Below, piece after piece: positions 55,834-64,000 of a stretch of DNA of 64,000 nucleotides. How positions within the stretch are numbered: the stretch's first letter is position 1; each line of letters opens with the position of its first letter. The stretch covers positions 310,001 to 374,000 of the forward strand of contig NC_058501.1 of the NCBI RefSeq assembly GCF_020382885.2, in the 5' to 3' direction. This DNA is from Scatophagus argus. Its lineage: Eukaryota > Chordata > Actinopteri > Scatophagidae. The translations under genes and the position numbers were made by a program. The notes beneath the pieces were generated by a model, which saw only the letters and a program-made list of their open reading frames with translations, had not been told where the DNA came from and did no database searches.

Positions 55834-56344
55834 TGTAACTGTTTGAGACAGTGTTTATGAGTTAATGAAATGGTTTTAAAAAGGTTATAAATAAGTATGA
55901 GTATGAGTTCATAAACAATTTAGAGTATTAAAAATGTGAGTAAAGAGACAGAAAGAGTTCCAATGTGATTTTATTTTGAAATGTACAGACATGATTTGTT
56001 GTATGAGGAATTGTGGGTAGAAGGAGAGCCCGCGCTTTGAGAAAAGAGAGTCTGGATATGGCAGCGCATGGTCAGAAAACACAAAAAAGTGACTACACTA
56101 TGTTCTAGAGGCGCACACGGTAAATATACTTTTGTTTGCCTGTGTATTATTTTGGTTATTTCCACTTGGACTGTATTTTTGTTTGTTAGTTTGAGCGGCA
56201 TTAGCCTCATTTGGACTTTTATGTTTCAGTTTTCACGGTGTCTCAAGATTGTTTGTCGTCGGAGGAGAATGAGGAGAAAATAAAAAAGATGAATCTTGAC
56301 ATCAGTATGATTCGTGGCCTTTTTCAAGAACGAGTGTAGCTACA
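55834..56344 (+). repeat. BEL/Pao 3' LTR
   Basis: Same ends as the 5' LTR and preceded by the purine tract at 55826-55833. Confidence 0.96.
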
Positions 56345-56349
56345 TCAAG
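56345..56349. repeat. BEL target-site duplication, right
   Basis: TCAAG immediately after the 3' LTR, matching 49039-49043. Confidence 0.95.
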
Positions 56350-56435
56350 GATTACTGTTGCTATGGTGTACATCAGCTCATATGTGTCTGTGTGTGTGTA
56401 CATATGTACATGTATATAAGCTGCTTTGCCTATAC
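56350..56435 (-). mobile_element. Continuation of the LINE split by BEL
   Basis: On the minus strand the frame YELMYTIATVIL runs to the TSD. If the BEL element and one TCAAG are removed it continues EMLGYKVNTRT at 49043 downwards, as in the fish LINE family. A (GT)-rich stretch and the hAT insertion limit it on the other side. Confidence 0.65.
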
Positions 56436-57322
56436 CAGGGGTTGGCAACCCAAAATGTTCAAAGAGCCATATTGGACCAAAAAAAACAAAAAACAAATCT
56501 GTCTGGAGCCGCAAAAAATTAAAAGCCTTATATAATCCTTATATGAAGGGAACACAGGCTGTAAGTGTATATTAGCTATATTAGCTTACCAAAATGACAA
56601 ATTTGATGAATGAATCCTTCATGTACTCACCATCTGTGAACGGTTTTCCACGCTTTATTATCTCCCGGGTTGCAACAAAACTAGCAGCAGAAGTGGAGTT
56701 TGGAGATGCAATCCACTTCTTAAATCTATCTTTGCGCTCCTCTAATTTCTCCAGAAGTAAAGCAATCGCACTTTTTCTTTCACTCCCAACTGGGTGGTCT
56801 GCTGCAGATTTAGCATGCCTTCCCTGGAAATGTCTTTCCAAATTACTCTTTTTGTTATTTGACAACATCTCATTACAAAGAAAACATGTAGGCAATCCTT
56901 CCGCATCGGCAATGAAAGCAAATGATTCGGTCCATTCTTCCTTGAATCTTCTGTTCTCATCAGCTATCTTTGGCTTTTTCCTCTTTGGGATCCATGGCCC
57001 ATGACAAACCTGCCGGTTTGTTTACAACAGCCACCTGCGTGGCACCGCGCCGCGCTGAAACGTGTGTCACAGGCTATGACGCACATCGTCGTTGACAGAA
57101 ATGTTGAAATTTAATATTTATTATAAACATTTTTACAGCACTGGAAAACGTTAAGAATGTTTGTGTCATGTTTGTCCTCCTACAGAAACCATATTAAAAC
57201 AAAATATATATTCCCCCCTATTTCTTTCCATTTTCAAACATTTTTGAAAAAGCTCCAGAGAGCCACTAGGGAGGCACTGAAGAGCCGCATGTGGCTCCAG
57301 AGCCGCGCGTTGCCGACCCCTG
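56436..57322 (-). mobile_element. hAT transposon, internally deleted
   Basis: Ends are CAGGGGTTGGCAACC at the left and CAGGGGTCGGCAACG on the reverse strand at the right. The 8-bp TSD is GCCTATAC (56428-56435) and GTCTATAC (57323-57330), one mismatch. The minus strand encodes about 105 codons of the transposase N-terminus (56895-56581): a BED-type zinc finger with CFLCNEMLSN and HFQGRH, then a helical ATREIIKRGKPFTDGE segment. The catalytic region and C-terminal dimerisation part are missing. Confidence 0.92.
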
Positions 57323-57330
57323 GTCTATAC

Positions 57331-58595
57331 CATCATACACTTCCACAAACATGTTATGAAGATCAGATTTTGACTCCCTGTTTTCTTTTTGGTTTGTTTT
57401 TTTTAAATATAACAGGGCACTGGATAACACCTGTGTCTCATCTCATTAATTGGACACACCTCTGAACAGATGGACTGTAATTTGGCCTTCAAATTAACCG
57501 CTAATTCTAGAAGGTCACATACTTTAGTACAAGTATAATAATTCTGTCTCATTTGTTTGACTGGATTCTCTTTGTCTACTTTCTGGACTTGTATGAAAAT
57601 CTGCTTATGTTTTTATACACAAATATAGAAAATTAAATATACATATATATACACCGGATATATAAGTGTGAGTTATATATATATAAATTATTTATTTACT
57701 TAAATACTTAAATTATCATAACACAGCTTACCCACACTGTTAATGTCACTGCATGTAATGCACCGTTCGAAGAGCTGATTTTTGAAATTTTAACACATCA
57801 ACTTGAAGTACTGCATTCTCAAATGATGTAAATTTATAGGTATTTGTGCTTCATTTGTAATTATGACAAATCAGTGCAGTCTTTGCAGTACCTATGGAAA
57901 GTTTTGTAAGGTTCTTGTTGCACTAAAGCAGACGTTGCTAATGGTGTTAGCTAGCCCACCAGCCGCACAACAATAAATAACTGATATTTTTTTAAATCTG
58001 TTCTCCAATTGTACTGTTTAATCTTGCCAATAACTGTGGCATGTGCTCAGTGGTAAAGCCTCCTGGACCGAGGCCCCAGATGGCGAACTGGGTGAGGTTT
58101 TTGTTCATTGTATTTTCTGAGTTGAAAATCATTTTTTACATTTCACTGCCTTGAAACTCTGAGAGTGTGGCATTTGTAGCACCTTTAGCTGGTCTTGTTA
58201 AGGTAAAATTTGGAGAAGAAAAGCAGTGGAAATTTTACGTTCTTAAGATGAATGTTTAGATACACTTACATATTGATACAGGACTTTTTTTTTATTTAAT
58301 TGTTAATATTCTTTGACAGTAGCACCTTGTCATTGTGTAGATAGCATGTGACTCGTGTGAAAGATGGTTCCACAAACAGTGTCTGGACATAGACACAAAG
58401 GACTTGGAAAAAGCACAGACAGAAAGCTGGAATTGCTGTTTTTGACCTCAGATTAATTTCCATCCTTGTCAACAACTCTCTTAATTTTTAAGTGGCACAG
58501 ATACTGTGCTTATTGTACATGATATGTGACAAATATAAATTGAGCTACTCAACCTCTTATTTGTGTCCCTGCAATAGTAAAGTGGAAATGTCCCA
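57331..58595. other. Unassigned intergenic DNA
   Basis: AT-rich, with TATATA-type runs at 57640-57690. No exon or transposon end is recognised. Confidence 0.4.
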
Positions 58596-58868
58596 TTTCC
58601 ACAGATCAGTCTCACTTCAGCACGGTTGTGGACCACCCAACAGTGTTGCACAAAGAGTAACAGAAAGTTCTGATGTAGCATTTCAAAATTAAGGCCCTCT
58701 GAATTGTTTTATATAGGACATCCTTCTTCTGTTTTCAGACTCATAATAAAAGGAAACCTCATGTTTCCATAGACCAATTTCACTTCAGTGTGATTGTAGA
58801 GCATCCCCAGTATTACAAAGAGGAACAGGAAGTTCTGATGTAGCATTTCAAAATTAAAGCTCTCTAGT
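58596..58868. repeat. Tandem duplication, period about 165 bp
   Basis: Two units share TTTCCA(C/T)AGA and CACTTCAG near the start, and AAGTTCTGATGTAGCATTTC followed by AAAATTAA at the end (58665 onward and 58830 onward). The copies are clearly diverged. No coding frame is conserved between them. Confidence 0.75.
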
Positions 58869-58915
58869 CTCACATATCAACTATTTTTCCTCTGGTTTCA
58901 GATTGATTTCAGATT

Positions 58916-58940
58916 AAAAGGAAACCTGAAGTTTCCTTTT
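58916..58940. repeat. Perfect 10-bp hairpin
   Basis: AAAAGGAAAC, a 5-base loop CTGAA, then GTTTCCTTTT, followed by ATT. It lies just after the tandem duplication, whose second unit is preceded by a related AAAAGGAAACCTCATGTTTC. Confidence 0.7.
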
Positions 58941-58998
58941 ATTACCAATCTGAATTCAAAAGAACCATATTTATATACAACATACATTAGAACTTCTT

Positions 58999-59312
58999 TG
59001 GAGCCAAATCAGGGCCAAAAGTTTCATTAATTTGATAAAAAAAATTCAAACTTTTGAACAAAATTTTGAACTTACTCAAACTAAAAATAAGTGTAGGAAA
59101 AGTTTTTTTCAGTCTAAAAATAATTTTTATTCAGTTCCGAAATTCTTTTGGAGAAATTATTATTTTTGTCTATATTTCAATATTTGAGGTCTTTTTTCAG
59201 TTGCAGATTTTGTGTTTTCGGATTCACCTTCTTTTTTTTAGTTTCAAATCTTATTCATTTTCGAGTCTTATCTTTTCAGTTTCAAACTTTTGGCCCGGAT
59301 CTGGCGCGGGGG
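58999..59312. mobile_element. MITE-like fold-back element
   Basis: The left end has GGAGCCAAATCAGGGCCAAA AGTTT-type sequence, and the right end on the reverse strand has GCGCCAGATCCGGGCCAAAA GTTT. These are imperfect inverted repeats of about 25 bases around an AT-rich, non-coding body. A TSD is not clear. Confidence 0.55.
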
Positions 59313-59924
59313 GCGTAGCATCAGTTTAGAGGAAAAATTATGCGTGCATGAAATCATGCGTGACAGCATAAGAAGGAAGGCTGAGGATCTCCCTCTATCA
59401 CGTTGCCTTCAGGGAACATAGGTACTGTGTATATATGTCTATATTTATATTCTTTTATTTATTTATATACTCATGTCTTATTGCGTGACTGGCTGAACGA
59501 TAAACTGATTTAATCAATAAAGGTAAATTTATCTAGTTGTCCGGAGCGTTCCTTTTATTGTGAAGTCGCCTCTAACTCCGTATTACCCTAATGTTTTGTA
59601 TATACACGCATTTGAAAACAACGAAGGGCTAGTTTGTGCTTCTCGAAGTAGACGCTGTCCTGACAGCAATACACTGAAGTTGGTGAGGAACTAATGAATA
59701 AGGCAAAAAATACAGTTGTAACGCCAAGATGTATAGTTCAACAGTAGTAAACCCCCCTTAAAATTCACACATCTAGATAGTAACAAGTATCAGACTAAAA
59801 TTTCGGATTTACGATACCATCGATCATGGTTTGACTGCTGGAACACGCCGCATACTTAGTGTGTTAGCTTGGACGTACTGGTGATAATTTTTTTATATTC
59901 CAGAAAACCGGCAGCTACACGACA
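59313..59924. promoter_or_regulatory. rwdd1 5' flank, promoter/5' UTR region
   Basis: CpGs increase relative to the flanks. A pyrimidine tract followed by TTCCAG at 59898-59903 directly before AAAACCGG could be a splice acceptor, so the start codon exon may be preceded by an untranslated exon further left. No TATA box is evident. Confidence 0.35.
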
Positions 59925-59997
59925 ATGACGGACTACGCAGAAGAGCAAAGGAATGAACTGGAAGCTATGGAGTCCATTTATCCAGACTCTTTCACAG
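59925..59997 (+). CDS. rwdd1: rwdd1 exon 1
   Basis: Encodes MTDYAEEQRNELEAMESIYP and DSFT. The start context is GACAATGA and the donor ACAG|GTTCG. Confidence 0.95.
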
Positions 59998-62942
59998 GTT
60001 CGAACTTCATCATTACAGACAAGTGAAAAACAGCTAGCTCACAGGCTACTCGGCCTAGCAGTGAACGCTTGCTGACTGGTACTTTTTACTCATGGACAAA
60101 TCAAATTTTGCTATTACTTAGATTTAACGTTTTTTAAACGTTGCTCGAGCCAAATGTTAGACAAGCGATTGAAGTGATTGACAAGCGGTCACACTGGGCC
60201 TTTTACTTTGTCTTATTTGGAAATAAACGTCCGTCAGACTTACATAAGATTCCGTTTAATTCATGCCACATTGACGGACGCCATAACATGGTTATGTGAA
60301 TAACTTAAATACATTTTTGGTATTATGGGGATTACCCCTAAATTCGAAATTTATTACAAATTAGGATTAATAGTCTTATCTTTATTGTTCATTTTACTTT
60401 AGTAGTACAGGTCAGTTAGTGCCATAACATTATGCTGTTGACAAAACGGAACAAGACAAAAACTTGTTTTTGTGCTCAAAGAAACATGATATATCGTAGG
60501 ACAGTTTATTAGTATTAGCACGTTTTTTGTTTTTTTATGATGTTGTCTAACGTACCTCATGCAATTAGATGCATTTATTTATTAGCACACAGTCAACTTG
60601 TTCATAGCAAGTGTAAAAATGTCAATATTAATTGATGTGTTTGTAGTGCTTTCAGATGATCCGACCAGCTTTGCCATCACTGTAACGTCAAATGCAGGGG
60701 AAAATGGTGAAAGTGAGTAAACTGATGTTTACATTTGTAAAATGTCATACATTACACGTTGGTACGATGTTACGAAATCTCCCTTTGTGCTAAGTGATAT
60801 TGAAAGGGATATCCAAAAAATATGTTTAGAGGGAAAAATTGGTCATGGTTGAACTGACATCAGTTGTGTAAGCTGTGTAGAACACCCTGCAAAATCAGAA
60901 CTTTAATGTTTAAATTTAGTGCCCTGTTATAACATGAGCTGAATCCTTCTTGCAGCAGTGGAAGCTACATTTAAATTCACTTACGTAGAGAAATACCCAG
61001 ATGAGCCTCCTTTGTTGGAGATCCACTCTCATGAGAATCTGGAGGACAGTGACATGGAGGACATTCTCACCTTACTGCAGAAACAGGTCTGTCTGAACTG
61101 AATATTATCTCCTTACACTAGTCCCTGGTCCATATCTCTTATGCACTGCCGTTCTGTGAGCTAACAGTCTGTCTGGGATTTATTCACTATGTTGTTTTAG
61201 TCACTTCTGCAGATTTTAATTGCCATAAGGAAAAAATTACCCAATGAAATTAGATGTCATGTTTTTCTGTCTGCTGCAGTATACACATCTGCTCTGGAAA
61301 TCACATGATATCACAGAAATGTTATTTTGGTCTGTTTAGATCAGGGGTTGGTGGTTTGACTCTCACAGACATGTTGTGCAGCCCTGAACCTGACATAAAA
61401 TGTTTGCATTATGCTAATCTTTAGTCCATTTCAATACTTTAACTTTCAGTAGTCTACTCACTACATAGTTACTGTATCAAACTGTTTCATCATGTTTGCT
61501 TTTCATTAGCTGTGTTAACACAATAACTTTGGACTTCTGTTGTGAAAAAATTACATGCAATTAAGAGTGATTTAGCTGAGCTCAGCGGCTATTTTACAGT
61601 AATACTACAGGAAGAGTGCAGGCAGACTCAGCCACAGTGAGATGTTAGATGAAAAGCTGCACTTCTGCATACAGCTCACCTCCCACAGGTAAAAAACGTA
61701 TTTTACCTGCAGTGCAGTGTGATGGAAAAATACTTGCAGCAAAAATAACAACATTTTACAACAGCTTTTTTGACCACTACTCTCAGTGTAGATTAGACAA
61801 CTGCTCTTAAACATCATTGAAATGAGTGTCATCAGACACTCCAACCTTACAGGCAGAAGTCAAATAGATATAACTGTTAATTGATTTTGCTTAGATTTAA
61901 TGATGTATAGTGAATGAATTACGAATTAACCTAAAGTTGAAGTGAGGCAGACTTCTGCTGGCAGACAGTCCAGCAGAAGTGTTTAAAACATTTCACAGCA
62001 GCCACTGCTTTGTTGATTGGAATCCTAGTGAACATTATTGTTGACTGCAAAAAGATATGACTACTTGTGATTTCATGAAAAAATCCCCATAGATCCCAAG
62101 TATTCCCCATATAATTTTACTCTTGTCAGGGAGAAGGACTAAAACATAATTCACACCATGTTGGGTAGGGCTGTTGTCAAGAATCAACACTAACATCATA
62201 CTGGAGCATATCTCTCACTTAAAATCAGATTATAATAATAATGATTGCAGGTGTCCTTATTATTATCTGTTCATTAACAGTGTAATCAGCACTATCAACA
62301 GTGTGTTTATGTCTTACCCCACAGGCAGAAGAAAACCTGGGCATGGTGATGATTTTCACTCTGGTTACAGCTGTTCAGGAGAAACTCAACGAAATTGTAG
62401 ATGTGATGAAAAACAGAAGAGAGGAGGAGAAACGGCGGAAAGAAAAAGAGGCAGAGGAAGCAGAGAAGGTAGGAACAGGAAAAAATATATATACTACATA
62501 CAAACGTGAACATGATTCCATATTGTGCTAAATCAATGTATCATTAATGCATTCATATTTCTCAGCTCTAGTTTCAGGACATAATGCTATATATATATAT
62601 ATATATTACAGACAGACATTTTCTAAACTGGAACAATGTCTTTCCTGTCAGTTCTCAATTTAAGTTTGACTTAACAGAGCTGGTTAGCTGAGTCATCCTT
62701 CTATCCAGGTATTCTGCTTAAAGGCAGTATTAGGAGGTTGATTTTAAATAAGGAATAAATGTGGTCAATGAATAGGATGGTCATATAATAATGTGTGTGG
62801 ATTCAACAGGTAGCATTCCAGGGCACAGTGGTAACCATTGAAAACTTCCTGGCATGGAAAGCCAATTTTGAGCGGGAGGTGACCGAGCTGAGAAGGAGAA
62901 AACAGAAGGAGGAGGAGCAGGCAGGAAAACCCAAACTCAGTG
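59925..62942 (+). CDS. rwdd1: RWD domain-containing protein 1, exons 1-5 (partial)
   Basis: RWDD1 is a small conserved RWD-fold protein whose mammalian form binds DRG2 and is reported to modulate androgen receptor activity. Coding segments 59925-59997, 60647-60712, 60956-61086, 62325-62468 and 62810-62942 join in frame (547 nt, residues 1-182 plus one base). All borders are GT/AG. The RWD domain runs from MTDYAEEQRNELEAMESIYP to about residue 115, with KYPDEPPLLEIHS (the conserved YP...PP signature) and ENLGMVMIFTLVTAVQEKLN. A charged coiled coil (EEEKRRKEKEAEEAEK) follows, then VTIENFLAWKANFE. The acidic C-terminus, about 55-60 residues in human, is not found before the window end. Confidence 0.95.
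60647..60712 (+). CDS. rwdd1: rwdd1 exon 2
   Basis: Encodes VLSDDPTSFAITVTSNAGEN GE. The acceptor is TTTGTAG and the donor GAAA|GTGAGT. Confidence 0.93.
60956..61086 (+). CDS. rwdd1: rwdd1 exon 3
   Basis: Encodes TVEATFKFTYVEKYPDEPP through ILTLLQKQ. Two adjacent AGs (TGCAGCAG) are possible acceptors; only the first keeps the family frame. Confidence 0.94.
61087..62324. other. rwdd1 intron 3
   Basis: 1238 bases with no recognised nested gene or transposon end. Confidence 0.45.
62325..62468 (+). CDS. rwdd1: rwdd1 exon 4
   Basis: Encodes AEENLGMVMIFTLVTAVQEK through the lysine/glutamate-rich coiled coil. It is an exact 48 codons, so skipping would keep the frame. Confidence 0.95.
62592..62607. 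repeat. (AT)n microsatellite in rwdd1 intron 4
   Basis: Short run of TA dinucleotides. Confidence 0.7.
62810..62942 (+). CDS. rwdd1: rwdd1 exon 5
   Basis: Encodes VAFQGTVVTIENFLAWKANF through EEEQAGKPKLS. The donor AGTG|GTAAAC matches the family position LSG/KQLFE. Confidence 0.9.
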
Positions 62943-63015
62943 GTAAACTCTGATGCTGTCACTTAAAGACACTTGTCTCTTAAGGCTTACAACTAGGGAA
63001 ATACAGTGGAAAGTA

Positions 63016-63190
63016 AGGTTGAATAGTTTTGATTCTTCAGTTCAGAACTGAAGTCTACTTCAGTTCAGTTCAGAACTGAAGAAGCTTCTTGGATGAGAGG
63101 CGAAACGTCTTCTCGAAAAACTTCATGTCCAGTTGCCTAATGGAACTATTCAAACTTCACCATGACCTGGATGACTGAAAATCTCCATAG
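63016..63190 (+). mobile_element. Hammerhead-bearing retroelement copy 3 (175 bp)
   Basis: A 13-bp TSD ACAGTGGAAAGTA flanks it at 63003-63015 and 63191-63203. The body has repeated CAGTTCAGAACTGAAG words, the ribozyme-like core at 63072-63113 and the family end CATGACCTGGATGACTGAAA. It lies in the rwdd1 intron after exon 5, in gene orientation, and is the shortest and cleanest copy. Confidence 0.8.
63072..63113 (+). ncRNA. Hammerhead ribozyme-like motif (copy 3)
   Basis: AGAA (63072-63075), CTGAAGA (63076-63082), stem II GCTTC (63084-63088) with GAGGC (63097-63101), GAAA (63102-63105), CGTC (63106-63109), TTCT (63110-63113). Stem I pairs AGAA with TTCT; stem II pairs five bases (one G-U). 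The cleavage triplet is GUC. Stem III has only the ACGU palindrome, suggesting a dimeric ribozyme. Confidence 0.65.
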
Positions 63191-63339
63191 ACAGTGGAAA
63201 GTACATTTACTCAATTACTTAAGTATGGTACTTTAACTTCAGCTTCTATTTAATCCATTTTTGAGAGAGAGTTTTTACTTTATATTTAATTATTTTTGTC
63301 TTATAGCTTTAATTACAGATGCTTCACAAATTAAGATTT

Positions 63340-63735
63340 TTACAAAACTTATGAAGAACTTGAGAATTCGGTTGATGTGTTTTGCGGACTTGAGGAAGGC
63401 ATTCCACTGTGTTCCCCGCAGCATTCTGTGGGCGGTGCTCCGGGAGTATGAGGCCCGGGACTCTTTGCTAAGGACTGTGCGGTTTCTGTATTTCCGGAGC
63501 AGCAGTTTGGTTCACAGTAGTAGGTCAGACCTGTTACCAATGCATGTGGGCCTCCTGCAGGCCTGCCCTTTGTCACCGGTCATGATCATGAACAGGATTT
63601 CTAGGCGCAGCCAGGTGCCAGAGGGTGTCCGGTTCAGGAACCACAGGGAGAGGGAAGTCTGGGCATCCCTGCTCAAGCTGCTGCCCCTGTGACCTGGTCC
63701 CAGACAAAGCGGAAGAAAATGGATGGATGGATATA
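63340..63735 (+). mobile_element. RTE-type LINE 3' fragment
   Basis: Encodes LMCFADLRKAFHCVPRSILW and AVLREY, VHSSRSDLLPMHVGL, ACPLSPV and ISRRSQVPEGVRF, the central RT blocks of RTE-clade elements in fish. The YADD block is deleted. The 3' end is AAGCGGAAGAAAATGGATGG with ATGG repeats. Inserted in the rwdd1 intron. Confidence 0.87.
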
Positions 63736-64000
63736 CACACGTGGACAAAATTGTTGGTACCCCTCTTTTAATGAAAGAAAAACCCACAATGGTCACTGAA
63801 CTAACTTGAAACTGAGAAAAGTAATAATAATTTAAAATTTACTGAAAATTAACCAATGTAATGCAGACATCACTTTTGAGTTGTTGTTCAACATAATAAT
63901 AAACAAACTAATGAAACAGGCCTGAACAAAAATGATGGCCGCAAGAGGAAAATTAATGACAAACTGAAGAGACGATAATTCGAATGGTACTTAAAGAGTC
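63736..64000 (+). mobile_element. Tc1-like transposon, left end
   Basis: After TA at 63734-63735 the sequence CACACGTGGACAAAATTGTT GGTACCCC begins. It is the terminal repeat of a common fish Tc1-like element. The transposase and right end lie outside the window. The identification is from memory of this terminus. Confidence 0.65.

Larger units (their letters stand above)
49044..56344 (+). mobile_element. Complete BEL/Pao LTR retrotransposon
   Basis: A 7301-bp element with two LTRs (517 and 511 bp), a 5-bp TSD TCAAG, a single long Gag-Pol frame and a purine-rich GGTGGGAG directly before the 3' LTR. LTR divergence is limited to a few small indels and scattered differences by eye, so the insertion is recent. 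It split a minus-strand LINE. The primer-binding site after 49560 (GTGAAAACGTAACG) does not match a tRNA end that I can name. Confidence 0.97.

Overview
This window is nuclear DNA of a ray-finned (teleost) fish. The evidence is three spliced vertebrate genes (fibrillarin, a CALHM-family channel gene and RWDD1) set in a dense layer of fish-type mobile elements: L2/CR1-like and RTE-like LINEs, three tRNA-derived SINE families, Tc1 and hAT DNA transposons, a BEL/Pao LTR retrotransposon and an old retroviral env. The species cannot be named from the sequence. Nothing bacterial is present.

Layout. 1-5010: three degenerate plus-strand LINE copies and a small hAT-like element. 5011-10404: mostly unassigned DNA with a CpG-rich promoter-like stretch near 8.9-9.9 kb. 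10405-23746: fibrillarin (fbl), minus strand. All nine coding exons are visible; their sum is 954 nt, which gives 317 residues. The last exon, with only 25 coding bases, lies about 6 kb from exon 8 because a LINE sits in intron 8. 24481-29690: one minus-strand LINE broken by a SINE, a solo LTR and a 2.2-kb hAT element, each with target-site duplications (TSDs). 29900-36220: Tc1 pieces, including a nearly complete but decayed 1.4-kb element, SINE and LINE fragments. 36221-36850: a repeat with a hammerhead-ribozyme-like core. 37849-39028: a two-exon CALHM gene (calhm6-like), with a TATA-like box and an ETS/IRF composite site just upstream.

41129-48310: SINEs and two nested LINE stacks (one plus, one minus), holding a solo LTR, and a broken retroviral env. 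49044-56344: a complete BEL/Pao retrotransposon with near-identical LTRs, a 5-bp TSD and an uninterrupted 2007-codon frame, inserted into another LINE. 56436-57322: an internally deleted hAT element. 59925-62942: the first five coding exons of rwdd1 (plus); the gene runs off the right edge. 63016-64000: a second hammerhead-bearing repeat, an RTE LINE fragment and the start of a Tc1-like element.

The genes do not form a pathway. Fibrillarin is the nucleolar box C/D snoRNP 2'-O-methyltransferase, CALHM proteins form large-pore membrane channels, and RWDD1 is an RWD-domain protein. The proximity of CALHM and RWDD1 matches the human 6q22.1 neighbourhood, whereas human FBL is on chromosome 19. The most unusual signal is a repeat family seen at 36.2, 44.9 and 63.0 kb: each copy has an 11-13 bp TSD and a CUGANGA...GAAA hammerhead core, two of them with different but still complementary stem I sequences. 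This resembles ribozymes known from Penelope-like retroelements.
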